Source: Hemicentrotus pulcherrimus (Eukaryota > Echinodermata > Echinoidea > Camarodonta > Strongylocentrotidae). From it: a stretch of 14,329 nt of DNA. Below are positions 1 through 9,597 of this stretch, piece after piece. Where the stretch lies: positions 1 through 14,329 of the forward strand of contig BEXV01001106.1 of the NCBI GenBank assembly GCA_003118195.1, written 5' to 3'. The notes under the pieces were generated by a model. It did no database searches, was not told the DNA's origin, and saw nothing but the letters and a program-made list of their open reading frames with translations. The first letter of the stretch is position 1. Each line of letters begins with the position of its first letter. The position numbers were made by a program, and so were the translations under genes.

Positions 1-394
1 TCCATCCATGCACATGATGAAAAGAAAATTTGTCCGAAACATAATTATTATACGAGCTGGTTGTCTGTGAGAGCTTTAATCCCAGGTACATGGATCTATT
101 ACAACAACTTGTAGGTTTGCAAAAGGACAGTGTGTACAATATAACGTGGATGGTGGTAAATTAACACAAAACAGCAATGTAATTTTCTAACAGTGACTCG
201 GTTTATTTGCACCACTATTTATCTAGGAACAGAAGACACATATACATGTAGACTGTATGTTTTGCGAACATGACTTGTGTTAAAAAAAAAATCAAAAAAT
301 GTTATGCAGAACTGGATGAAGCATTAGCGCAGCTGCATTGCTATTTTGTCTTAACAAACATTGTAAATGGAATTGAATGTTTGTTTTAAAACTA
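1..394. other. AT-rich spacer, no feature seen
   Basis: I see no reading frame of useful length, no RNA gene and no clear repeat here. A run of nine A's lies near 282-290, which is unremarkable in such AT-rich DNA. Confidence 0.6.
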
Positions 395-470
395 ATTCAT
401 TTATTCATCCATTCATCATTTATTTGGAAAACTGACATACATCAGGATAAGACAATACATTCAAATAAAA
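395..470 (-). repeat. Possible retroposon 3' end (short, minus strand)
   Basis: Read on the minus strand, the segment has TGATGTATGT, then CAGTTTTCCAAATAAAT, then an A/T-rich tail of ATGAATAAATG-like units. A similar arrangement, TGATGTATGT then AGTACCAAAGAT then an A-rich run, occurs on the minus strand at 13105-13165. A conserved 3' word followed by a degenerate A-rich tail is what truncated non-LTR retroelements and SINEs leave behind. Only about 25 bases can be compared, so family assignment is not possible and chance similarity in AT-rich DNA remains an alternative. Confidence 0.3.
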
Positions 471-589
471 AATGAAAGAAAAAATAAATGAAAACACTTA
501 CTACATGCATGTACAAAAGGTGTTAAATATGTAGGTACCCGGTAGGATGCGACTGTCATTGTTAGGAAAATAGTTTTTGAGTGTCAAGT

Positions 590-684
590 ATTAAACGGCT
601 GGCAAGTATTGAATCCAATGACCGGCGTAATAGTAAATCTGTAAAGCGCTAAGAACTATATAAAAGTGGATATTATTATTATTA
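590..684 (+). repeat. 3' end of a SINE/LINE retroposon with ATT tail
   Basis: The run GTAAAGCGCT (641-650), then CTATATAAAAG (657-667), then four ATT units and an A (672-684) is a recognisable layout. It matches the 3' tail shared by L2/CR1-type LINEs and the SINEs that borrow their tails in echinoderms, lancelets and fishes, where ATT microsatellites form the terminus. The recognisable part is about 637-684. The upstream 590-636 probably belongs to the same element but I cannot place its 5' end, and no internal tRNA-type promoter boxes are evident. This is likely a 5'-truncated, immobile copy inserted in the plus orientation. Confidence 0.6.
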
Positions 685-690
685 CTACAA

Positions 691-1084
691 AATTTTAAAA
701 AAGTATTCACTGATGACGCTATTTAGCTTGGTTGTCTGTGTATTGAAACAGCTAACTTAAGGGTCTTCCTACCATACTATGCAGGCGCAACCAGAAATCA
801 TTGATACGTACATGTATTGCAAATACATGTATATAATCATGAAACCAAGTCAGAACTATGTGTAGCTTTTGGGGTCCTAATTGATGAATTATAACAAAAC
901 AAAAACATCTTCCTTCAGTAATGATATCACCAGAGTAACTAAAATCTAGGTTACCATAATTATGTAAATGCTGCTTAACTTGGGGCGTTAATATGATTTC
1001 ATTTACACATAACTTGACATAACATACAGTATTAAAGTAAGAGCAAGGACAAAGTTAAACATACTCAGAAGTATGAATGTAAGT
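691..1084. other. AT-rich spacer with one perfect hairpin
   Basis: No gene is seen. Bases 809-831 form a perfect 10-bp stem with a 3-nt loop (TACATGTATT, GCA, AATACATGTA). The stem repeats the palindromic word ACATGT, which is common in this window, so the hairpin is probably incidental. Confidence 0.5.
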
Positions 1085-1153
1085 TGCGCCGGCGAAATAT
1101 AGATATTGACAACTTGAATACAATAAGAGATTTCGTACAAATTTGGTTAAGAG
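1085..1153 (+). repeat. Direct repeat 1, copy A
   Basis: This roughly 65-base stretch matches 1256-1321 in the same orientation, with a few substitutions and small indels. The shared blocks are ATATAGAT, AACTTGAATACAAT, AGATTTCG, ACAAAT and TGGTTAA. Both copies start after a short GC-rich word (GCCGGCGA here, TGCGGCCA in the other). The copies are too short to name, and could be fragments of one dispersed repeat or an old local duplication. Confidence 0.65.
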
Positions 1154-1255
1154 AATTAAATCGAAATACATTAAAGGAAATTACGATGTTGGTTAACTAA
1201 AAGGTTTATAGGTAGATGATCAATCGGTTTCCCAGGCCTCTTTTCCTTCTATTTT

Positions 1256-1321
1256 CCTGCGGCCAGATATAGATTTGACGAACTTGAATACAATGAAAGA
1301 TTTCGAACAAATATGGTTAAC
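1256..1321 (+). repeat. Direct repeat 1, copy B
   Basis: Second copy of the repeat at 1085-1153, beginning about 170 bp downstream and differing at roughly one base in eight. The DNA between the copies (1154-1255) is not itself repeated here. Confidence 0.65.
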
Positions 1322-2205
1322 ACCACCTGCCATGACCACATCGTACAATATTTGATTTTCCAAGAAAGTTAAATATTAATGTTAGCAAATAGTATGCTGA
1401 AAACAAACTTTAAAAATATTACGAGCTATACATATGCACACACATAGTGAATAAAACAATAGTCTCTTATGACTTGAAGTAAAACTGGGCTTTCTATGAA
1501 TTACGACATGTATTTATATGAGGTTGTATATAGTTTTATAATAGTTTGGGGCATTTTGAGAAATGTTGAAGCTTTAATTATGCCGTATGAGGTATATATG
1601 CTGCATTATAATGCCAAACTCGTTGCGGAGAAAAAAGATAATCATCAATGCAAATCAAGATGGCTCATGCCTCATGTTGTTCTTGAGCGTAGTCATAATG
1701 GAGTAAATGTGTCACTGAGACGAGAAGAATCATAGTACTTTACAATGATAAGTTCACAGGCTCTTTCAACACGATGACCTCTAACTATACATAACCTACC
1801 ACTACCGAGGAAAGATGAATGAAAATTTCCATAATGTGGTATCGATCGAAGTAATATTGTTATGGTACAACGTCAATGTGCCTCAGCTGCTACTTCTCCT
1901 TATTAAATAAAGTTAACAACTAAATTATCCATATCCCTTGTAAATTAAATGTTTTTGTGTTTTTGCACCTCTAGAATGAGAGAGGGACTGTTTGAATTAG
2001 GACCTTTGTAAGCTTTAATATGTCATATCCTCAAAAAAACATAGCTCGGGACAAATCAAGTTTTCAAAAAATTTAAAAAAATAAAAAACTAGGTAAAGGT
2101 ATGTATGCATAATTTAGTTGGTAAGTGTATATCTATTGAGTTTTGGTTCCAAAGCTAAAACATTTTAATATATTTTTTAATTTTTCTAATCGATGTCTAG
2201 CTTTA
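1322..2205. other. AT-rich spacer, no supported gene
   Basis: A 79-codon frame at 1496-1735 is open but resembles no family I know. It lacks a visible splice or promoter context and is of a length expected by chance. I see nothing else here apart from homopolymer-rich DNA near 2030-2090. Confidence 0.5.
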
Positions 2206-2382
2206 CTGCGACTCTCATTCCTGTACAAGCTTGAGGTCAATAATAATCGGTCTATGGCTCCAAATAAAATATTTATAAGCAGGCTGCTGACAACAGCTCG
2301 GCTGTCATCGGCCTATCGTAGGCCTATGATGTCCACAATGTCCGTGTGTTTTAGGCCTGTTGTGTGTTCAAATCGTGCTGCT
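2206..2382 (+). repeat. Tandem duplication, copy A
   Basis: This segment aligns in order with 2428-2595. Shared blocks include GACTCTCATTC, ACAAGCTT, TCGGTCTATG, CTAAATAAAA-like, GGCT-CTGACAAC, ATCGGCCT, GTGTTTTAGG-CTGTT and GTTCAAAT-GTGCTG. Identity is roughly 70% by eye, with several indels. Copy A carries two GGCCTA words (GGCCTATCGTAGGCCTATG, 2310-2328), one of them lost in copy B. It looks like two units of an old dispersed or tandem repeat rather than coding sequence: the 114-codon frame through copy A is not conserved in copy B. Confidence 0.6.
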
Positions 2383-2427
2383 TATATGTCTCTTTGTAAA
2401 ATATATATATTGATTACGATTGCGCTC

Positions 2428-2595
2428 ACACTGAGACTCTCATTCATAACTATAGACAAGCTTTCCTCGGTCTATGATTCTAAATAAAAGAAACTAGGCT
2501 ACTGACAACCATGACAACAGCATTGTAATCGGCCTGTTTTCTAGGTCTACAATAGTGTTTTAGGTCTGTTATAATGCGTTCAAATAATGCTGGTA
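2428..2595 (+). repeat. Tandem duplication, copy B
   Basis: Second unit of the duplication described at 2206-2382, separated from it by about 45 bases that include an AT run (2398-2410). It is the shorter of the two copies, missing bases in the middle, and lacks the second GGCCTA word. Confidence 0.6.
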
Positions 2596-2599
2596 TCAA

Positions 2600-4186
2600 T
2601 GTATCTGGTTAAGATAGATTTCACGCTCGAGGGGCGGGTAACCACGAGATAACATTACCTTGATGAGAATGGCACACACGTTTCGCCATGCACAGACACG
2701 ATTTGGATTTAATTCTGCAATCCATAGCAGCCATATTCATTGATAATATTGGAGGCAAGGATATGTGTTGGTATTGGAGAGGTGAGAATGGTGACATTGA
2801 AGGCTTGATTTGTCAGTGCTTGTCGAGGTTAATTTTCTTATCGTATTTTAGGTTCATATCTTTTGAACTTCCACATATTTTTTAAACAATAATACATTAC
2901 AGAGTTCCATTATTATATTTCATAAATAACCTAAACTATACAAATCATTTGTCTAAATAATAGGGGAGCATAATCATGAAAGTAGTAAAACATGCAAGTC
3001 ATAATGCATACTTTCTTGAGTGTCATTCATTGTATAAAGTATATATAGTGGAGGGCCTTTATACAGTAAAGCAAGACTTGTTGTGCATAGGCCTGCATGG
3101 TGAATTAATGATTTGGTTCACAATGTAAATTTAAAACCTGCCAATGCTAGTTTTAAACGTTCAAGTGTTTCATCTTCATTTCACTAACTAGTCAATTAAT
3201 TTTTGTTTAATTCGAAATGACACTATTACTGATTTAAATCATGGCCAAAGATTTAAAGTATTGTTCCGCTAATTTTGTACAGCATAAAACAATTCCTGGT
3301 TCAGTATTTAGCTCATTAACGCCTTGCACTTGAAAGTAATATTTTTTGATTATTTCTGTTCAGTAACCATTTCGCTATCCCACGCCTTAGATAGAATGAA
3401 ATTTTAGTATTTCTGCCAATATGGTTATTCAAGTTATATGAGGAAATTTAAAGAATATCGTACATATTCATTAGGCAATTTAAACCATCAAAATGAAAAG
3501 TCTAAAAATGTATATCATAGATAGAGTCATAGGTTATATGATATTTTAATGGACCTGGTAGTAGGAACCATCAGGAATACCAACCCGAGCAAATTAACGT
3601 GTTTTTAAAAAAATGAAGGAGATATAATCTCAAAATCTTAAATACCATTATGTCGTGCAATATGGGTCTTAAAATGAACTACGCACAGACAAGACAGATG
3701 AAAATATTTAGATGGTTGTGGAATCAAGAGAAAAGTATAGCTCTTGGAAACATAAAACGCGTTTTCAAATGTGCATGTATAACTTACAAAAATATTTGTA
3801 TAAGAGTGGTAATATTGCATAATAATATTGCTTAACAAAGGTTGAACAATGTAACAAAGCATTGTGGTGTTTTTCTTAGCTGCAATACCGGGCTGCAATA
3901 TGATATTAGAAGTTGTACAAAAGCACCATAATGAATATTGATTCCTTTTAACCTATGGGCGATAACTAAAAAGCTTGAAAATGTATGATACAAATGAATA
4001 ATAATTATCATGAAGGGGAATTTTGAAGGGGAAAGTGGCAATGAATCATCTTTCATATTACACTCTTCATTTATAGAACAAAACAATAGATTTTCACAGG
4101 ATTACAAATAATTAATTTTAGATTTAAAACATCCCATAAAACGAACATCGACTGGACCAACAAGAAATTATTTTTTACTTTGATAG
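2600..4186. other. Long AT-rich spacer, no supported gene
   Basis: Several 60-86 codon frames lie here on both strands (2688-2885, 3638-3898, 3650-3835, 3832-4086). They overlap one another, are AT-driven in composition and show no recognisable motif. A GGGGCGGG GC-box-like word lies at about 2630-2638, with no other promoter signal around it. I see no repeats or RNA genes. Confidence 0.5.
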
Positions 4187-4510
4187 AACAAGGCCAATCA
4201 AATTCCACTTATTGATAAGAGTGTTGAGGACAATAATGACAATATTATGATTGCTGAAATTAATAAAAAGAAGTGTGAAATAGTGCATTCATTCGAAAAT
4301 CCAATGTATTCACAATCTATAAAACTGAACATGAATAAAAGATATCTTTGGAAAGCCGGCCTATTCAACAGTCATATTATTGGTTTAAACAAAATGAGAA
4401 CTTCATCAAATGAGATTGTAAAATTTCATGTACCATTCACAGCATTATTACAGAATTATATCTACCTAAGAATACAATTTATTCATGATAACACTATTAC
4501 ATCCCTGTGA
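4187..4510 (+). CDS. Candidate terminal exon with FxNPxY motif (tentative)
   Basis: A frame of 107 codons plus stop opens immediately after a pyrimidine-rich stretch ending in TAG (about 4168-4186), which has the look of a 3' splice site. The upstream in-frame stop overlaps that same TAG. An internal ATG at 4247 could start an 87-residue product, but its context is poor. Residues 36-41 of the open segment read FENPMY. This fits FxNPxY, the endocytic and PTB-domain-binding signal found in cytoplasmic tails of LDL-receptor-like and other receptors. It is preceded by the basic run KKKC, as just inside a membrane. No membrane helix precedes it in this frame; it would have to lie in an earlier exon. 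The sequence after the motif is AT-driven and protein-like only weakly. I recognise no family, and chance in AT-rich DNA is quite possible. Confidence 0.2.
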   Translation, partial: NKANQIPLIDKSVEDNNDNIMIAEINKKKCEIVHSFENPMYSQSIKLNMNKRYLWKAGLFNSHIIGLNKMRTSSNEIVKFHVPFTALLQNYIYLRIQFIHDNTITSL

Positions 4511-5234
4511 CATTTTGAGCAAGTTATGAATAAAATGATACTAGACTGCAATATGAAGCGATGACAGGAAAACTATACAATTCGATGACATGAGATGTGT
4601 CATGTGTCATTTTTTTGTTTTTGTCATCAGTTATATCAGTAATTATATCAGCCTCTTTTGTGGAAATCTACTTCAATGATAGGACAATAAACCTTCATAA
4701 TCAAAAGGGGATATTATCGTAATGACCTGTTTATCAAAATACATTTTCTATATATCCCTCTCATCTAAATGACGTTATATTAAAAGAAAAAATGAGTGAA
4801 CAAATTGAGAGGGTGTCAAAAGTGTCTCCCTATCTCACCACTGATCGCTAACGGACATGATATTGTATGGTTAATCAAAAAATATGATACTGTCACTAAT
4901 AATTGACCTAACACCGTATCCCCGTGAAAGTACGGTGTAACAGATCAACACGTTTGCAAAAGAATGGCAAAATTACCCTCAAAATAATGATTTACATCAT
5001 ATTTCAAATAATGGTGTACAGTTTGTATACTTCATCGCTTAACAAATAATGCGAATTAGTTCTTAGAAAGAGAAAGTGACCTTCAAATTTAAAATTATGA
5101 ATGAAATCTATTACCTCATCATAATTGAGCTGGTGACGAACGTATACGCAGGCTTGTGATGCTAGTTTGTTTAACGAAGTAAATAGTAAAAATGCAATGA
5201 AGAAGATAGATCCAGACCATTCATTGCTCTTTGA
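4511..5234. other. AT-rich spacer with one stem-loop
   Basis: No gene is supported. Bases 4911-4938 form a perfect 8-bp stem (ACACCGTA and TACGGTGT) around a 12-nt loop. A near-duplicate word pair, GTTATATCAGTAATTATATCAG, sits at about 4629-4650. Neither has an evident function. Confidence 0.5.
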
Positions 5235-5501
5235 ACCATTAATTCGTCAACTACAAAGACTTTTATTGAAAACACATGCGATGAAAAAAAACAGCAAATC
5301 AGTCTCCAGCTCCAATGCATCCAGCATCAAGCAACGCAGGTTGAACGGTCTGGTGTGAGATGCGAAGCCCAACGTTCGGGCGGACTTATTCCAGTCATGC
5401 ACGGGGACAACAATAATAATTCCCGGCGCTCGAATTGGGATGATGGAAATGAAAATAAGGCAATATCAGAGCCGTATCAGAGTAAGGAGGAACATGGATG
5501 A
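5235..5501 (+). CDS. Candidate exon, unidentified protein (tentative)
   Basis: This plus-strand frame runs 88 codons between stops and has no early ATG (its first Met is residue 55), so it could only be an internal or terminal exon or a remnant. Its composition is unlike the surroundings: GC-richer codons and few AT-biased residues. It encodes a Gln-rich, possibly coiled segment around residues 17-36, Cys at 15, 28 and 43, an NNNN run at 59-62 and an acidic hydrophilic end. A donor-like AGA|GTAAGG lies at 5479-5487, so a spliced exon might end at 5481. No convincing pyrimidine tract precedes it. Two other frames compete: plus-strand codons ending at 5358 and a minus-strand frame at 5247-5465 (73 codons, including the stop, with GC-rich third positions). 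At most one can be real, and I recognise no family for any of them. An old transposon coding fragment is an alternative. Confidence 0.22.
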   Translation, partial: TINSSTTKTFIENTCDEKKQQISLQLQCIQHQATQVERSGVRCEAQRSGGLIPVMHGDNNNNSRRSNWDDGNENKAISEPYQSKEEHG

Positions 5502-5743
5502 ACGTGCTTTTTGCTAAGGAAGATGCAGTTAATTCAATTAGTAGTATTTAATTAGGTAGATACCTAGGATCGAGTAAGCAAAAGTGGTTACAGACTGACA
5601 GACTTATTCAAAATCAAATTTTATTTCATAGGCATTTTTAGGATCAATATGCCTATTTTTGTTATTATCAACATGAGTATTTGTTTAATACTCTCGTTTG
5701 ATATATTGTTCTGTATTTTACTCTGGTAACAATACTTATTTTC

Positions 5744-5955
5744 ATGCCACTAACACTCAGGCAATGTATGAATACGGCGAGTGCAGCGAGCTCCAAGCAT
5801 GTGCACGACTGCGTGTTCAGAGACCGCGTCCACCCCGGCTATCATACATCGGTTTAGGCCGATATCGCCCCATCATTGTGACTTTCCTGGTTACTTTGTT
5901 TCGAGAAGCACCACATTATTATAAGATAATGGAAGTGAGATGTCAATTGGCATGA
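5744..5955. other. CpG-rich segment with several open frames, unresolved
   Basis: Between about 5765 and 5875 the sequence is clearly richer in GC and CpG than its flanks. Plus-strand frames cover it as an ATG frame at 5744-5857 (37 residues) and a longer frame ending at 5955. A minus-strand ATG frame of 31 residues also crosses it. All are open because stop codons are rare at this composition. CACTAACACTCAG at 5748-5760 resembles a branch point and acceptor but lacks a pyrimidine tract. It could be a short exon, a small CpG island or a repeat fragment, and I cannot choose. Confidence 0.3.
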
Positions 5956-8878
5956 ATAGAAAAGAGAAATAAGTATATGTGTTTTCTAAAACATATAGTG
6001 ATCATAGCGATGATAATACATCTTCAAAGAAATATACCTAGAGGCCATTTAAGCTACATGGCACTTTCAAAAAGGCGATTCGCCAATCCCGACTGAATAA
6101 AACTACAGAAATATTTCTATCAAGGGAGGCGTTAATCGTCGATTTTATCTTCAATCAACAAAGGTTTCATTCAACGCATATTTTTATTATTTATTATTCA
6201 GTAAAATTCTTAAGTAGGAGTATCATGTATGACTATAATTTTTCAACAAGGAAATATTTATTTAAGCCAATGGGCCAACGGTACAGCTAAGTGTCGTCGC
6301 CTGAGTTTGGGGCATGCAGGCGGATGTTAAAACCAGGCAGCTGAGAGCTGAATACAACGTAGCTCCCCATTGGAAGCATGGACCCATGTTGGAAGTAACC
6401 CCATTGGTAATTGGGCTGCACTGAACATCATGTTCCTTTGCTTCGCTGGAGCCGTGCCTACTGTTGGATTAGGGGACCGTTATTCACGGCTATTTTGTCG
6501 AAATATCCCAAGCTTCGCATGAAGTTGAGCAGATTTAACATGATCATGTTTTATATTATGCAGGACAAGAAATCCTTAACCACATCGCTCATCGTGATTA
6601 ATAGTGGGTAGAAATGAAATCGAAAGTGCAACTCTTTCCTGCCTTGACCAAGCTTAGTTTCATGAAAGATGCTTTAGACTCAAAGCAATGTATGCATTGG
6701 CTAAATTTGGAATATTCCTTGACCGCATCTTATTTAAGTACATATTGCACAATCGTCATTTCAATATACCGGGGAAGTAAAACTATTCATTTGCGAGTAA
6801 AACTAAAGCGAAATAGTTGGCCTTGGGTTTGTTACTTACTGGGATATCTGTTCTAGCCTATAACATATTATAATGATCCTTATCATGCTTTACTATTATA
6901 ACTAGACTTAATTCTCACTGCCAAGATTCTAATTATTTTTTTTTAAACAAAGAAAAGCGCTGTAACTTATTTTTGTTTTAAATGATTTTTTCTATCAGTT
7001 TTATTCATCGATGATTATACACCTCCCTTAAAAATATGATGACTACATATTTTAATGTTGTGTTCATCAAAACCGCATGCAGTATTGTATGATTACAGCG
7101 TTATACTTGGGAACCGACTATAAGAACAAAATAGGTTTCCTAGTTGTGATCCCTCTTTTTTACATGTGGTTTAGTTATTCAATATATATATTTGAGTAGA
7201 AAACAGATCAAAAAGTTATAATCATTTTTTGGAAATTTAACGAGCTCAAAATATTAAACGTTTGCCTATAACAAAAAGAACATTATGAAACTGCAAAGCA
7301 AACTTGTATTTTTGGTGTGGTTGTATTTTATTTTTATCTATTTTTAGGGGAGGAGGGGGCATTTCCCTTCGTGTTATTTGTCCTAAACTACTGCTTTGAA
7401 TTTGTATCTGCTTTAATATATTGACAAGTATACCACAGATTTCAAATCTGTAATAAATGTTACCTTATTTAGACACGTGTATCTTAAAAAATACACGTAA
7501 TCGTGCCATACCATAAAGTCAGACAATAGCGTGAACACTGTCTTTAAAGCAAAACTTTTTCCCCCTTCAAATCTTCATTGACTTGTTCAAATCTCAGCAT
7601 GAAAACAATCGTCGCTATTAAGAAAAAAAATATCAAAACTGATTCCTTAGATCAGGGGCAAAAATGTGATTGGTATCGTAACTCTGTTGATCCAAGGAAT
7701 TATATAAAGATTATAGAAAAAAATATGCAGTGTTCATTAATGTTTTAACCTCTTCATACGTTGAGTAACAGTATGTTATGTATACAATTTTATTCAAGTC
7801 TCGCAGTAACGTGAATGAATCTAAAATATATGTTTTTAGTTAGTCATTATATAAACAAATTAACATAAAAAAAAAACCTTAATACTCCAATAAAGAGTGG
7901 ATTTAAACAACCGAAGACAGATGTCTCAAGGTAAAATATTTGAGTTCCTATGTAGGATGCATGTGTAGCTGATGTACATACCAAATAGCAAAAGACAATT
8001 GTGGATACCTCAATAAACTTAAAGTACATTTCAAATGAAATATTTAGTGTGACTCCTGATTCATTATTACTGTTTGAAGATAGAAATGACCAGGCGATTT
8101 AGTTCCACTGATTATGAAGTAATCATAAAATGATCATTTGGATTGTTAGTTTGCAAAAATGGTACTTTAAAAGAGAAATGTACATGTTGGATAAATAACT
8201 AATACGTAAATATAAATCGTGCAATTCATAATCAAGCAACGCGGTACCCTTAATATAATAAAGGAAGCATTTGGTCACAGTGTAGGTCGTTATCCAGTTT
8301 TACATTGAAGACAATGACAGGAGGAATCGTGGGACTACGAATGTTGTAATTCTCGTTTAAAAAAAATATGGATTTCTAGGAAATTATAATTGTAGGTAAA
8401 AAAAAAACTATGTAAATTTCACCATCATCAAAACTTGTATTTTCAATTACCTATCCGTTCTGCTTGATAATGTGTTAATCTTTTTCATGAGTTTTGTCTG
8501 GGGCTGTCGTATCATCAAGCACTCTGCTTACAATGACAGTCCTTCTTTCGCAAATGATTTTATAATGTTTTATAATGTTTGAGGAAATTTAGTATTTATG
8601 ACAGTTTATCACAGTTTCGTTTATTAAAAATAATAATTTATATATTTACATGGTCGCTCATAAAGTTGGAATATTTTAGTTTTACCCCAATTTATGGAAT
8701 TATTTTTTTTAATAATTTAAAAATAATAGATCTAGATAATAGTATACATTCTCAAATTGTATTGAATAATAATTTGCCAGTGTGTGTTTTGCGTGACTAC
8801 TAGAGCATGTGTAAGCTACTATGCTTATCAACTAGGGGACCTACGCCCTTAAGTCATACATGACAATAATGAGGATTA
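5956..8878. other. Spacer with small hairpins, no supported gene
   Basis: Between 6229 and 6520 the DNA is less AT-rich and several short frames are open. These include an ATG frame of 33 residues from 6229 and a stop-bounded hydrophobic frame of 56 codons ending near 6521. Two CCAAT-like words (6269-6273, 6368-6372) are present, but none of this forms a recognisable gene. A frame at 6614-6856 is unidentified. At 7435-7451 there is a perfect palindrome ACAGATTT-C-AAATCTGT, followed at 7475-7498 by an 8-bp hairpin whose left arm overlaps ACACGTGT. A G-rich run follows a pyrimidine tract at 7345-7361. From 7500 to 8878 I see only AT-rich DNA. Confidence 0.45.
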
Positions 8879-9306
8879 ATGCCCCACAAAAGGGCACTAA
8901 TAAAGCACATCGACACGGTTCTGATCCTGGGGCCTCACAGTTACGAGGCCATTGCTTTGTCACTGAACCATGACTGTACGCAATAGGGGCTAGGGTAGGG
9001 GGCAATAATTTATTGCATTTTACCCCGGTTCCCAACATTAAAAAAAATCCTCTGTGTGCCCATGCCTTGAGCCATAAAGCATAGCTGTCCAGAGTATTTT
9101 TGTGTCAGGGACCAGGGTAAAATGCAATAAATTATTGAAATTTTATTGCATTTTCTGTTTTTATTTTTATTCATGGAAACTGCCCCCTAACCTAGCCCCT
9201 GTTGCGTACAGTCATGTTTCATTGACAAAGCAATGGCCTCGTAACTGTGAGGCCCCAGGATCAAAACCGTGTCGATTTGCTATATAAGTGCCCTTGTGTG
9301 GGGCAT
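8879..9306. mobile_element. Fold-back (inverted-repeat) element
   Basis: The left arm, 8879-9033, is the reverse complement of the right arm, 9108-9306, once a 45-base insertion at 9138-9182 is removed. Over about 154 aligned positions I count ten substitutions and one single-base indel, so arm identity is about 93%. The spacer is 74 bases (9034-9107). The arms end with ATGCCCC outside and GGGAACC inside, and contain marker blocks such as GAGGCCATTGCTTTGTCA on the left. Terminal arms this long with a small unique centre and no coding capacity fit a fold-back or MITE-like non-autonomous DNA element, or a local inverted duplication. I could not find clear target-site duplications. Open frames on both arms (8841-9038 minus, 9102-9287 plus) are the same sequence read from each arm, not genes. 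A transcript crossing it would form a long double-stranded hairpin. Confidence 0.75.
9138..9182 (+). repeat. 45-base insertion in right arm of the fold-back
   Basis: This stretch is absent from the left arm and splits the match between ATTATTG and CCCCCT. It includes TTTATTGCATTTT (9142-9154), the exact reverse complement of AAAATGCAATAAA just before it (9119-9131), so the insertion creates its own small hairpin. The alternative is a deletion from the left arm. Confidence 0.6.
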
Positions 9307-9319
9307 TTGTGGGGCAGTG

Positions 9320-9338
9320 TATATATATATATATATAT
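9320..9338. repeat. TA dinucleotide microsatellite
   Basis: Nineteen bases of uninterrupted TA alternate directly after the right arm of the fold-back element and a duplicated TTTGTGGGGCA word (9296-9317). TA-rich sites are common insertion points for DNA transposons, so its position at the element border may not be accidental. Confidence 0.85.
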
Positions 9339-9597
9339 GATTCATTGTCAGAGAAAAACTTATCATACTTTATATTATTATCGGTTATCGAAAAACTGTG
9401 TACTTACATAAATGCAGAAGAAAATCAAATCAAATCAAAATCGAATGCGATTAGCTTTTAAAAAAATCAGTGTCACCATTGTAACTTATTTCGTACCAAA
9501 AATAAACGTTATAATCCAGTATATACAATATGCGGCATTGCCATTAAATCAATTCTTCTGGTGCACTAAATCACAATGTCGCTAATTTAAGATGTCG
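9339..9597. other. AT-rich spacer with short AAATC run
   Basis: AAATC-type units (about 9421-9439: AAATCAAATCAAATCAAAA) form a short microsatellite or retroposon-tail remnant. No gene is seen. Confidence 0.5.

Noticed and set aside
1496..1735. 79-codon ATG frame on the plus strand
   Set aside because: No recognisable family, no splice or promoter context, and a length expected by chance in this much DNA.
2143..2487. 114-codon frame, the longest in the window
   Set aside because: It begins with TTG, runs through copy A of a diverged tandem repeat, and its frame is not maintained in copy B.
2688..2885. 65-codon ATG frame
   Set aside because: Unrecognised and AT-driven towards its end, with no supporting signal beyond one GC-box-like word upstream.
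3638..4086. Overlapping frames of 61-86 codons on both strands
   Set aside because: They overlap in opposite senses, match nothing known and reflect composition.
6229..6856. Several short frames, including a hydrophobic stop-bounded one and 6411-6611 and 6614-6856
   Set aside because: None keeps a frame across the GC-richer block, no splice sites bracket them convincingly, and no family is recognisable.
7320..7390. Pyrimidine tract ending in TTTTTAG before a G-rich run, like a splice acceptor
   Set aside because: The two frames I read after it hit stops within about 17 codons and no donor follows.
8841..9287. Two similar predicted proteins on opposite strands
   Set aside because: They are the two arms of the fold-back element translated from each side, not a gene pair.
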